From assembly GCA_037783545.1 (NCBI GenBank), contig JBBELK010000396.1:186001-250000 (forward strand): a stretch of DNA of 64,000 nucleotides. Reading direction: 5' to 3'. The notes beneath the pieces are model-generated. The model saw only the letters and a list, made by a program, of their open reading frames with translations, was not told the origin of the DNA and did not search any database. Positions 20,893 through 33,200 of the stretch are shown one piece after another. The position numbers and the translations under genes are program-made. The DNA comes from Henricia sp. BOLD:AAB3569 (lineage: Eukaryota > Echinodermata > Asteroidea > Spinulosida > Echinasteridae). The stretch's first letter is position 1. Each line of letters starts with the position of its first letter.

Positions 20893-22430
20893 TTGACACC
20901 ATCATTACAGAGCGTGAACTCATGAACATTGACCCTTCAAAATTAAGCTTGTGGCCCTGATAATCTTCCTGGTTCAGTTTTGAAGTCGTGTGCATCTATT
21001 ATCTGCAAACCATTAACTTATCTTTTTCAAAGATCACTTAATGAAGGAATTTTTCCAGGTTGCTGGAAAACTGCTAATGTTGTTCCTTTACATAAATCTA
21101 GTGGCCAATTACAGACCAGTGTCCTTTGCCAATTGTTTCCAAAGTGTTTGAGAGAATCTTATGTGCTCAGCTTGAAAATCATGTCCAGCCCGCTATCTCT
21201 GATCATCAGCATTGATTTGTACCTGGTAGGGATTGCACCACTAATCTCACTACCTTATTACAGGAAGCTTATTCTGCTGTTGATCAGGGCAGCCAGCTGG
21301 ACATAATCTACACTGACTTTTCCAAAGCTTTTGATCGAGTTAACCACAATCTTCTAATTCACAAACTTGCATCATATCACATACATCCACTGCTACTTAA
21401 TCTGTTACATAGTTACTTGCCTGGAAGGAAACATCGAGTTGTTATTGAGAGTGAATGTTCAAAATGGTATCCGGTCCCTACAGGTGTACCTCAGGGCTCA
21501 GTGTTAGGTCCATTGTTATTTACTTTGATTATTAATGACTTACCATCAAGTCTCACGAACAGATCACTACTATTTGCAGATGATATGAAAGTTTTCCGTA
21601 AAGTTCTTAATGATTATGATTGTGTCTCTCTACAAGATGATTTGACTAGATTACGTGCATGGTGTACAACGTGGAAACTAAATCTTAATCTCCAGAAGTG
21701 TTCTGTAATGAGTGTCACATTAAAGAAGAAACCTGTCATATTTAATTATACTATAGCTGATTATGTATTGAACCGTGTTTCCACTCAGCGAGATCTTGGC
21801 ATTTTTATAGACAACAGACTGAATTTTGTAGCTCATGTTGATTTTATTGTGAAGAAGGCGAATCGTATCATTGGTTTAGTGTGGCGAAACTTCCGACATT
21901 GTAAAAATGAACATGTACTTCGAACACTGTATTGCTCCCTTATCAGACCTCAACTGGAATATTGTACAGTAGTGTTTAACTCCATTTCCCATTCACAATC
22001 TGACAGACTTGAAAGACTGCAACGACGTTACTTATTATTTATGTACAGGGTCCTACACAATGATCAATGTAATTTGTCTTACTCTAAACTGTGTGAATTG
22101 TTTAATTTGCCAACTCTTGTCCAAAGGAGAACAGTTAATGATTGCTTATTTCTCTATAAACTTATCCATAACAAGTACAATTTAACCACTGCTAATTCAT
22201 TCTCTCTTCATGTTCCACAACGTCAAACCAGATCTGCCCCCAAACACATCATGCATGTTCCGTGGAGCCGGGTGGAGGTAACCAAAGATTTTTTTTTCAA
22301 TGATTTCATCTAGGCTACCTACAACCGACTCCATGAAACATGCGATGTGTTTGGGGCACCAACATTGAATTCTTTCCGTACACAGATTTATAGAAGTACA
22401 TGTATTTCCCACTCCTAGCTCAACTTTGTT
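20893..22430 (+). pseudogene. Reverse transcriptase of a Jockey/CR1-superfamily non-LTR retrotransposon, decayed
   Basis: The order of RT blocks is readable across several frames: LPGSVLKSCASIICKPLTYL, then GCWKTANVVPLHK, then NYRPVS, then VSKVFERILCAQLENHVQPA. Motif A is IIYTDFSKAFDRVNHNLL (catalytic Asp near 21315). Motif B is TGVPQGSVLGPLLFTLIIND. Motif C is LLFADDMKVF (Asp pair near 21576-21581). The frame then stays open to the stop at 22313 with the usual C-terminal RRYLLFMYRVLHN-like region, and conserved ending pieces follow in another frame. Damage includes at least three frameshifts and one stop near 21212. The 3' flank is TTTATTTATTTATTT-rich to about 22632, typical of these elements' tails. 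It may belong with the endonuclease ORF at 17263. Confidence 0.88.
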
Positions 22431-24196
22431 TATTTAGCATCACAGTTTTAGCCAGCTTCACATTGAATTAACTCATTTATTGACACAAACATAATGCATA
22501 TTTATTTATTTATTTAAATTTACATGTAATTTGTATTTATTTATTTTTTATCTGTAGGCCTAAGTTAGTTTATTTTTTTCATGATACCTGTAAATGGCAG
22601 ATCTCTGCGGTTGGATATCGAAATAAATAAAAATCCGAGCTTGGGGAAGAGGGGAAAAAACTGCGTCGCCGCATCAATTTTGGAACTTCGGTCTGACCAT
22701 GAGGCGGTCTGACCTAATACAATGTGGCCAACTTAACAATGGGGCAACATTACATTTGATTTTAATGCCACAGGATTTCTTTTGATTTGCAGTGTTAAAA
22801 CCTTGCCCAGTTTCCAGGCACAAACACGGCATTGCTGCATTATTACAATTTGTCAGTGGGTCATATTTTTGTTTCTTGGGTACCTACACAACTTTAATAT
22901 CCATAAAGCTTGCAACTAAAAAGTTACCCAAAAGAAATCCTGCAGTCCATGTATTTTGTTCAGATAGGCCTACACTGTAACAGACATCCCCTTCAAAGAG
23001 GCAGAGTTTATTTCTCCGCTTCTCACGAGAATAAAAAGGTCAAGTTGTATTAATCCTCGGTTATAGAGACAAATTCCGAATAAAAAATAAAATAATTCCA
23101 CCCCTTTTGAAAATAAAGGAAAAATGTTCATCGTAATGCACCCTATCAATTGTATGCGATATATATATAATTTACTAATAATATTCTGCTGCTTTTTCTA
23201 AGAACACAAGAAGAATATTTGAAGAATATTTAAAGAATATTTGTAGAATATTTTCAAAAAATTAAGCCGTAAAGCCATGATTATTTTTTATCAAATTAAA
23301 TCGCCACCAACACTGGTGCAACAAAGCTTTCTGTACAAGTTAAAACTTGGACATTTGTTGAAGAATGAAGTAATATAAATAGAGAATTCATAAAATAGTT
23401 TGGAATGAAATGGGATACATACATACCTTGTCAGCAAATTTCCATGTAAACACAGGAATTGTAAATGAAGTATAACTGAATTTGAATGCTATTTTTAGGC
23501 CTTAGTATTGGTGGCAGCAAAATAATCCAGTCCTTTTCGTTCGTGGCGTACTACATGTATTCATACTGAGTCTGTGCACTTAAACATGGCGTAAACAATG
23601 GAAAAGACTGCTTTGTTGGCTGATGATACCACATACACTTCTTAAAGGTTTTCTCAAAGTAATTTTTTTTTAAAATTGACCAAAGGTCTTTGTGGATGTT
23701 TTGGTCTTAAGCAAAACAATTTTAAACAATTTCCCCTACGACATGGAAATTTAGGGGAAGAAGGTACGACTTTCTGCATTTACTAGCGACTCTACAACTT
23801 GTAGAGTTACTGTACATCATTTAAATTTCTTTTCAATTTTTATTTACTATTTTGCGCAGGCCTGCTAAAGTTGTGAGGGCCACAACTTCTCGCGACATGG
23901 GTGCGGGCAAGGAATTTCCACAACTCCCAGTGGTACGTCATGCAGTTTCACTCACGACAATTTTGAGCATGTTCAAAACTAACCAACATCAATTGAGTTC
24001 CAATGAATTACAACGACTTCTCACAACCTAGTAGTTTTGTACATCAGGTTATTTTTTCTTCTTCAGTTCTCAAACAATGTGATCGGCAAAAGGCTTCAGG
24101 TAAAAACAGAAGGTATTCTAATAATCTGCCACCTTTTCTCCACTTAATCAGTTTGTAACTCTGTGACATGGTTTATGGTAAGAGATAATCTAAAGG
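22431..24196. other. Intergenic, AT-rich; contains the UBA5 3' end
   Basis: AT-rich sequence with a (TA)n run near 23160 and a short tandem of AGAATATTTG-like units at 23210-23255. The last few hundred bases before 24197 should be the UBA5 3' UTR. No other gene is seen. Confidence 0.5.
23839..23844 (-). promoter_or_regulatory. Candidate UBA5 polyadenylation signal
   Basis: AATAAA on the minus strand, about 355 bases after the stop codon. Other AT-rich candidates exist further downstream, so use of this one is a guess. Confidence 0.3.
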
Positions 24197-24268
24197 TTAG
24201 AGTGCTTTCATCTTGGCCATGAGCTCCTCCAATGACTGGCCGGTGTCAGCTACCATCCCGTCAGAATC
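24197..24268 (-). CDS. UBA5: UBA5 exon 12 (UFC1-binding C-terminus, stop)
   Basis: Encodes [20 protein letters not shown] and KAL, then TAA. Acceptor CGCATAG. The last helix is the UFC1-binding element of the family. Confidence 0.95.
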   Translation of the reverse strand, partial: DSDGMVADTGQSLEELMAKMKAL

Positions 24269-27200
24269 CTATGCGGTAAACAAGACAAACACATTAGTCC
24301 TAAAAAGGCCCAAACTACCATATATTTAACTCAGTGAACTTGGCATTTCTTTAAATGTAATATGATTTCCCGAGGAAGCCTAAGCTATTCTTGGGTTTCA
24401 CTTTCTTGACAACCGGTTGCCATCCGCCATTACTGTGTCCATACTATGGCACGCCAAAGCGAAAATAATTCACCACTGATAATTTAATCATACTATGGCG
24501 TGCCATGATAGTATGGACACAGTAATGGTGGATATGAATGATAGTTGTTGACGTCACGCGTATGGCACGCCAAAGCGGAAATAATTAAACACTGATAATT
24601 TTGCCATCAACCCTGAAAAACAAGTCTCAACATTTTTTTTTAACTTGCCAACAAAAGCACGGCATGCCAGTTTCAAACAGTCTATCAACATTTAAAAGTC
24701 AACTTTTGTTTTCTTCTTGCGCAACATATGTGTCCACATTAAATTATCAGTGTTGAATTATTTTCTCTTTGGCGTGCCATAGTATGGACACAGTAATGGC
24801 GGATGGCAACCGGTTGTCAAGAAAGTGAAACCCAAGATTGGATTGTTTTCCCAACCAGAAAGCACACACAATTTAACCCTCCTGCACAAAACCAATCACA
24901 CGGATCACATTTTTTTAAATGAGATTTTGAGGTTTCCTGAATAGGAATCTTGAGCTAAATGTTGATGCCAGACACGATGGGGGAATCTAAGTTTATCCTT
25001 TAATGTTGATTGTTTTGACGCATAATTTTAATTCATTTAACAGGAGAAAAGAAATATGGCCAAATCAGTATTCAAACTCAAACCCCTAAAAACTGAGCAA
25101 TCCAGCTATCCACTTTGGGGTGACAGTCTTAAGACAAGCTCGTGAGAGGTTATAATCCTTACGGTGGTAGTTTCATCAGGCTTATCGTAGGCATATGACA
25201 AACCAGAGGCAAGTTCAGGGGCAGCTTTTGGCCTCAGCTGATCGGCGCTGGATTCATCCACCAGTGAAATTCCTCGAGTCAAAACAAAAAGGAAACAAAG
25301 ATAAAACCCCAGGATATTTCAACACAAATGCCTCTCCCTGAAATATTTCTGAATATTTCTATTTTATAAACAACAGGTTTAATGTTGGACCCGACACTAG
25401 CTGCCCATCTACAATGTTTATACACACTTTTGTTACACATGTGGCACATATTGATTCAGTTCTTAAAAAGAATGGATAAAATAATTATCCCTCCCATTTG
25501 AGCGAGATTTCATGCCACGCGTGGACGGAGATGTTTAATCACGAACACGGACAAAAAGCTGTAGCTATTAATTAACTGAAATGTACATCAATTTGTCCTA
25601 AACTTACCCCAATCGTTGGATTCATGTACAATTTCTTCTTCTTTAACCTCTTCCACAGCCACGGGTTTTGAAGCTTCTTTCTTCTGCAAATATTCAATTA
25701 AAACTATCACATGCATAAACAAAATATAACCCTGCATTTCAAAACAACTTGCCCGGCACAACATCTGAGTTTAGCCCGAAATTTTGCACTCCCAGCTCCA
25801 CATTAGGATTTTTGTTAATTATTTTAAACTTTCAAATCAATGTACCACTGTAGTACAGTCTCAACAAGTTTTTAGTTTTTTTGTGTTTTTTTTACACAGA
25901 ATATGTAATCAAATTGGCACTGTTCTGAGATTCAAGTAATTTGACATTAAAAATTTTTATTTTACAGTAATCTCTCCTTATAACACCCCATGATATAAAG
26001 GTCTTTTTGATGAATATGGTTACAAATACAGATACGATAACGGGAATGAAAGAGTTTGAATCTCTTCTTCAAGAGGGTCTGGGACTTTCAATCCACGTAC
26101 CTTGAATTCCTCCTGCCTTTTTCTACAGAAACTATCATCACAGGAAGGGTTGGGCTTCATTGACATTGTTGGGAAGAAATCTTGCAGAGCACTGTAACCT
26201 AGATAATGTGTGACAGATCCAAAGCCTAAAAGGTACCTACAGTCAAATTGAAAAAAAATATAAAAATATATATCACTTTTCTACCTTTAAGGTGATGGCA
26301 AGGGTTTTGGGAAATATCTGTTTAGATTAGCAGGGAACCAGAATGTTCTTATGGGTTTTATTAGAAAAAAACACACTTTACGGTGTGACGAAGTGCATTG
26401 GTGGAAAGGAAAATAAGTACTGCATAAATAAGTATGATACTGTACATGTGTATGGAAAGGAAAAGAAAAGCAGAGATGCATAAACAAATGGGTTTTTCCA
26501 CAGTAATGGGGTACATTTGAAAAATAAGTCAATAATTACTTTCAGATGTCTTTAGTTTATCCCAAAATTAAAGAAATGTCCTGTTCTCAGGAGATAACTT
26601 TTGCCCAAAAAGGTGAGAAATTGCTGTCACAAATTTTCCTATTCAAATGTAACGTGGACAGACCATTTTGTGACATTTTTTTCCGTCTTTGTTACATACG
26701 TAATAGGAAAATTTGTGCACAGGGTTTTCAGAAATGTATGTTGTAGGACTATTTTTCTTACTCCTTCGTGCAAAAGTTATATCCTCAGTTTAGCTGGATA
26801 ATTTAAAGATAAAATTTGATACCCACAACAGTTTTAAAATCGAGGCATATTTTGTAAATGAAATTGACCCTTTGTTTGCCGGGAAAACCTATAATAATTG
26901 GTACTTATGAATAGTCTTGTTCTACACGAGGTTTCAAGTAACTGATTACTTGTGGTGGCGCGAGAAATAAAAGGCACCTTCATGCTTCAAGGTTTGAGAA
27001 ACACTCTCTTGACAAATAGAGGGGGAAGATACAATGACAGAAGCAACATACGGCGTAGCTTACTTAAGTGTATTCTGCACCAGTAGACCAGCCACAATAC
27101 CCATCGTTGTCGGCAAGCTAGCAGCACAAACACCATCACGTTTCAACGTTTTCTCGTCAATGTTCTCTGCAACTATGAGGGGAGGAGCACACTACAAGCA

Positions 27201-30200
27201 GAAATGAAACAACCCTTGGTCAAATTAAATATGCAAAATCTGCATATACATGCAGTGATATTAAAGTGTAGATTCACAGGGTATTCTTAAAAAGTAGAGT
27301 AAACTCTTATCATTAGAGCGCTCTTCAAGGGACCGAAATAATTTGAGCTTTACCGGTATATCCAGAGAGCGCTATAACCAATGCATACACAATGCATAGA
27401 ATAATGACCGCGACTTAGAAAAAGGAGCTTTATATCGAGAAGAGCTTTACATCAGAGGGTGTTATAACGAGAGTTTACTGTATACCCAATTTTAAATTGA
27501 GTATATACCAGAAAAAGATAATATAATATCTGTGGAAAGGCTAAAATACCCTCTATCTAATGACATTTGGTTCATTATGTCATTGCCATGGATAACTTAA
27601 TCATCTTCGCCAAGACTGTGGGGTGATAAAGCTGCGTCAAAACTGCAGTGATTTTGCGACGGAGGTGGCAACCAGCGTAGATGGAACGGCAACGGCAGCA
27701 GTTTGCTGAAATTTGAAACTTTTGGTGTTTGCTGCTAGCAACTACCATTGTAGTTTCTGGGCGTTTATTCTACCGTCAGTGTAATCAAAATGGGTCCACA
27801 CTGTGAATGTCCAAAATTGGGTGTTGCGGCGGTTTTGCGGCAGTTGGACGGTGATAAAACGGCAGCAGAAAGGCAAAAATACTCCAGTGCGGTGGACTCT
27901 ACTCAAGGCAGGCAGTAGGAGACATGAGACAAAGATGCCAGTTACAAAAAGTGTGGAAATAAAACGAATCGAAAAAACAAATGTACATGTATGCATTAAA
28001 GGGGAATTAAACCCAACATGCCCAAGAAACAAAAGACATTGTGCTGAACAAGTGTAACTCGTACGCTGTTTTTATACAAAGAACAAGAAATTTGACCCAC
28101 TGAAAGTCGGATACGAGCTTCACAAAAAATGGCTTATGGGGGCTGCCATTTTGTCCGGTAACTTGGCAAGGAACGATGATTTTGTGGACAACCTTCACGT
28201 GTATTGTTCGGAGCTCTGGAAGTGCCATCTGACTTGTTAAGATACTGTGATAATTTATCGCACAATGACAACATATTCAGTGCAAAATGTCGTCATCCTG
28301 GATGCAGCCTTCCGGAGATAATAATCATGGCATGATGACATTTTGCACTGAATATGTCTTCATCCTGCGATAAATTATCTCAGGATCTCAACAAGTCGGA
28401 TGGCACTTCCAGAGCTCGGGAGTATTGCTATAGACCGTATCGATTAGCCGCCATTTCGTGAGGCAGTTTCTTTGTTCCTTGAGGACATGCATGGTTGCAC
28501 ATATTGTGCTTCCATTGTTGAACGGTTTAATTAAGTAACAAAAGGTGCCCCACGAAATGGCGGCTATTCGATACAGCCTATTTCTATAGGAGTACACGAT
28601 GGAGTTACTGCGAAAACATTATTCTTTGCCCAGTTTCCGGACAAAATTTTGCTTTGTAGTATAAAACAATCGATTCGTCGAATAAAAATAAAGCAATTTG
28701 CTTCTTCGAAAGAGGTGATTCTAATCTTCATCGAATAAAGAGGCATGCGTTCACATCAGAAAATCTCTTCATAGAATCATAGAAAGCGACTTGTCTAATG
28801 TGAACGGGGGTCATTGACATGTTAACTTACAGCAAAGCAGGCAGTGTCTCCTGGTTTGACCATCTGTATATGGCCAGATACGGCATTCTCACTGACTCCG
28901 GACTCTATCCAGTTTTGTAATAGCTCATTGCATGCCTACGCCATACAAAAACAACAAATTCAAAACCAGTTTTTAACCTTTCGGTGAGTAAACAACTTTC
29001 AAAATGGACAATTAAATGTCAAAAACATTATTTATTACACATTTTTGGAAAATAAAACCTTTCTAGCATTTGAAATTTTAATTTGTGCTTTAAACGTTGG
29101 TGCACCAGATGATGGCATCAAAGTACTCCTGTCCCCATGACATTGGGACTATGGACACATGGAATGACCCACTGAGGGCAAAAATGGTTATCACACCGGC
29201 AATATTGGTTTATATAATATTGGGGCCACCCCCAAGATTTGGTCTTGTGGGAAAAATGCCTATAGTGATTTAAACTGAACACTTACAGTATTGATGGCCA
29301 TTCTTGCTTCAAAGTTATCCACACAGCTTAGCACCAAATCAACCCTGCCATCACCCGTCAAGTTACCATGGCTAAAGCGAAAAAAACTAGTTACAATAAA
29401 GATTGCTCTTGATCCATTTAAAAAATAAATCCAAATTGAGTATTAAGAAACAATACAAATTCAAAGAAATGTAATATTGTATATTTGCCCGTACACAATA
29501 TGACAATGCGATATATGCAAAATATAAGAAGTGCTTTCCCCTGAGACACATGCTAAAGACTGTAGCATCTTGCTCGGGTGAGTCTTGAACCCACAACCTC
29601 CTGCATAGCACAACAGACATCTTTACCACCGTGCTTCTTAGTGTCGAATGGCTGGTTCAAATTCAACATCAAGCAACTGCAATTATATTGTCGCATAGCA
29701 GACGAAGTGACGAATATGCGGCATTAAAACCCCTGCTCATGATTGGTTAACTGTTACAAATAGTGTCATCCCCGTGTGATTGAAGGTATGCATGATTAAA
29801 ACTAACTTTTGAGAAAACAGTCAACAAATCACTTCGCCCCAAAGTCACTTCGCCCCAAAGCCACTTCACCCTGAACCACGGCTTGTGCACGATGTTGTTT
29901 TGGGGCGAAGTGGCATTTGGGCGAGGTTGTGTTTGGACGAAGTGGTTTTGGGGCGAAATGGCCTTTGGGTGAAGTGGTCCTGGGTGAAATGGTCCTGGGT
30001 GAAGTGGTCCTGGGTGAAGTGGTCCTGGGTGAAATGGTCCTGGGCGAAGTGGTCCAGGGCGAAGTGGTCCAGGGCGAAATAAATTTACGTCTCGCGAGAC
30101 GAAAAATTATTGTTTGGCTCATTTCTCAGAGACTATAGCACTTCAAACAAAACCATTTCAGGGAAAGTTTGTTATGGTCGTCATGTTTATATTGTGTAAG

Positions 30201-33200
30201 TTATGTGTAAATCTGTAAACATTTCTGATTTTCGAGATTCCCAATAGTGAGCAGGGGCTTCAAAGCCACTGCACATTCGTTACTTCGTCAGCTATGCGAC
30301 GATATGTATGAAGGTAATCATTATGTTGGTCTACAAACACAATGTACATGATCTTAAATATATTTGCCTTTCCATGACGAGGTACATGTATGCACTATAT
30401 AATAATAGCTTTCGGAGAGACTGGCTAAAAACTCACAGTGCGCTCGGGTGGGACTCGAACCTACAACCAGAACTGATGTCTTTTGTAATGAAGCATGCAA
30501 AAGAGAAAAAAATACATGTATGTACCTTATTCTGTCCATGAAGTGTTGGAAGTTATCTACCGTGGTGATGTTGTAATTGTGAGTTTCAAATTGCACGTCT
30601 GGGTTGATTTCTCTGTTCAAAAAAGAAAACAAATACATACATTTCTTGCCATTTTTTCTTTTATGAATGAGCAAAATTACAAACAAAAAGTCATTCACAT
30701 ACCGTACATGTAGTAGGCCCCTACTATGTGAATATTCGGAGGACATGCATGTGCTGCACACAGACGGACTCGCCTCAATTGAGTAAGACCCCGTTCTCAC
30801 TAGAAAAATCGCTTCATTGGACGAAGATTTGACGATGATGCGACAAAGAGATTTTCATGACTCTTCATCATTCGACGATTATTATAATTGCTTCATTCGA
30901 TGAAAAGGGTGTCCACGGGTTTCAGCAAGTCAAATTTAAGACTTTTTAAGACCTTTTTAAATTCCTTTTTCAGACCAATTAAACCCACAAAACGGGGAAG
31001 AATTCCATACTCGTCCACCACAGGCCCAAAATCTAGCTAACAATTTAATACTTTTTAATGCTTTCTAATGCTTTTTAATACTTTTTAAGGCCTTAAATTT
31101 AGAACAGGAATTTCAGACTTTTTAAGACCCGCGGACACCCTGGATGAAGCAAATTTGTAATGTGAACGCTCCCTTCGTTCGACAAAGCGATTTGACATGG
31201 GGGCGTCCCACAGCTTTATTCGATCTTCATTAGCGGTCGGCTAATGTGAACGTATCGATCTTCGGCTAATCTTCGTTAAGCGAGTTGTGAACGCACACTT
31301 CATGAACTGACAACATTTGATTAACTAATCTTTATTGAATGAAGCGATTTCTCTAGTGAGAACGGGGTCTAGGTTTCTTTTACTGCATTTTACGACATCA
31401 ATATACATCCAAGGTTCATACAAAATTCTCTGAACATGACTTGACTTGACTTCATTGCGATTTCTCCCCTGCGAACTGCTTTCTTCTGCTGAGAACATTG
31501 TCACCGCTGCGGTTCAACACTAACTTACATGACTTAGCAATGTTATTTGTGTAAGTGTGTATGTGTGTATGTGTGTACGGTTTCTGTATTCAAATGAGGG
31601 ACATTTAACTATACACCAAACCGGTAATAAGGTCTTCTTCCCTGTACATCCGCCATAGCTGGGGGGCTTCCACTGAATGAACTGTATGTTTTTGTTTTTG
31701 CTGAAGCTGCGTTTGTTTACTTCGAACAAGTTGTGCGTCTTTGTACGGTTGTGTGCGCGCGAAGGCGGGCGCGTCGCGTGTACGCAAAGGCAGGCGCGCC
31801 GCGTATACGCGAAGGAGGCTCGTTCGTTCATGTAATGTATGAGCGCTTTTCGTTCTAACAGCAACACAAAACGCACAGCCCATGCACTGGACGCCCCCCA
31901 GCTATGGCGGATATGCAGGGAGGAGATCTTAGTTACCGGATTGGTGTATAGGAACAACAGGGTCCGCGATTGTCAAGGGGGTCCGCGATTTGGAATCGTG
32001 TACAAAACAAAATTAGAGCATTCGCCAAGTACTCTCAATTTAGAAGAGAAAGCAGAATTTTAGTAATCGTTTTATTAATTATTGAAACCCAAGTTTCCAA
32101 GTACAATGCATTGTACCTGAGGGTTTTCTCAGCTGCTTCTACTTTGCTCATGCCGGCCTGGTGCGGCTGGAAGAACAAACGGTTCATGTTGGCCAGCTCC
32201 ACCTTGTCATAGTCAAACAGCAACAACTGCCAGAGAAGAAAATGAAATAAAAATATTCATTTCATCGTTACGAGATTGCCCAATTAACCCCGCTCACAAG
32301 CCATCGCAAAAATGGCGACACACAATGCAGACAACAATGAGGACTCAGCGCTTGGAGAATGAAAAGCACAGATTTATTGGAGAAAACTTAAAGGAATAAT
32401 TATGTTTCAGTGTTAACAGTTAATTTAGCACACACTGAGTAACTATTAGTGATGTCATATATTCATAAAATACGCACTTTCTTAAATCAAAACAGCGAAT
32501 CGTCCGACATTGAAACCAAAATCCACCCTGTGCCACCACATACAAGTACATGTAAGTAGTACGGCAGAGTACCGCTTAGGGTACAAGCACGTTTTGGTTT
32601 TGGAGAAAGATGCTAATACATGTACACTAGATGGGCGCTACCTGCATTGTGATTAGTCATTAATGGTCACACTACCGTTCACTAGCAGATTCGCAATGGT
32701 GTGTTGCCAAGGTTACTGTTTTCCTGCACTTTACCAATGAATGTTTCAGATAACTAGCGAATGTTTTGACCCGGATACGTACCTTTGTAACTGATGTCAT
32801 TATTTAGTAGTCTATAATGACATACGTGTATGTTAAAACTTGTGAATGAATATTATTACCTTGCCAATACCACATCTTGTTAACATCTCAGCCGTAACAC
32901 TCCCCACTCCACCAACTCCAACCACTGCCACAGTGAACTCTCGTATTCTCTGATGAGGCAAATTAGGGAGAAAAAGGTCGTGTGACGTAATTAAATGAAG
33001 GTCACCATTTGTTTATGGGTACGTTCAGACGAGGCGTAAGTTAATCGTTAATCCGAAAATACTAAGTTATTCCTCGTTGGAACGCTCTAATCCACCCGCG
33101 GAGGAATAAGTTACGCCACCAAGGTGGCGTAACTTATTCTCGCGAAAAGTGGAGGAATAGCGCAAGTTGCGCCAAGGACAACTGTCACCCCCTGCTGCGC

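Larger units (their letters stand above)
18573..20897. repeat. Direct duplication with an internal deletion
   Basis: Block 18573-18637 (AGAATTGTAGCTCATAACAT to TTCTTCTAG) recurs at 20220-20284. Block 19605-20219 recurs at 20287-20897. The second copy therefore looks like a tandem duplicate that lost about 966 bp (18638-19604). The copies differ at few positions, including a 4-bp deletion near 20450. A TATAT-to-TAGAT difference near 20619 creates a splice-acceptor-like TTTTTTTTCCCTAG only in the second copy. Confidence 0.92.

Noticed and set aside
29829..30138. Repetitive GEVVLG / SPRTTSPRT protein frames
   Set aside because: They are translations of a 15-bp minisatellite, open in several frames on both strands.
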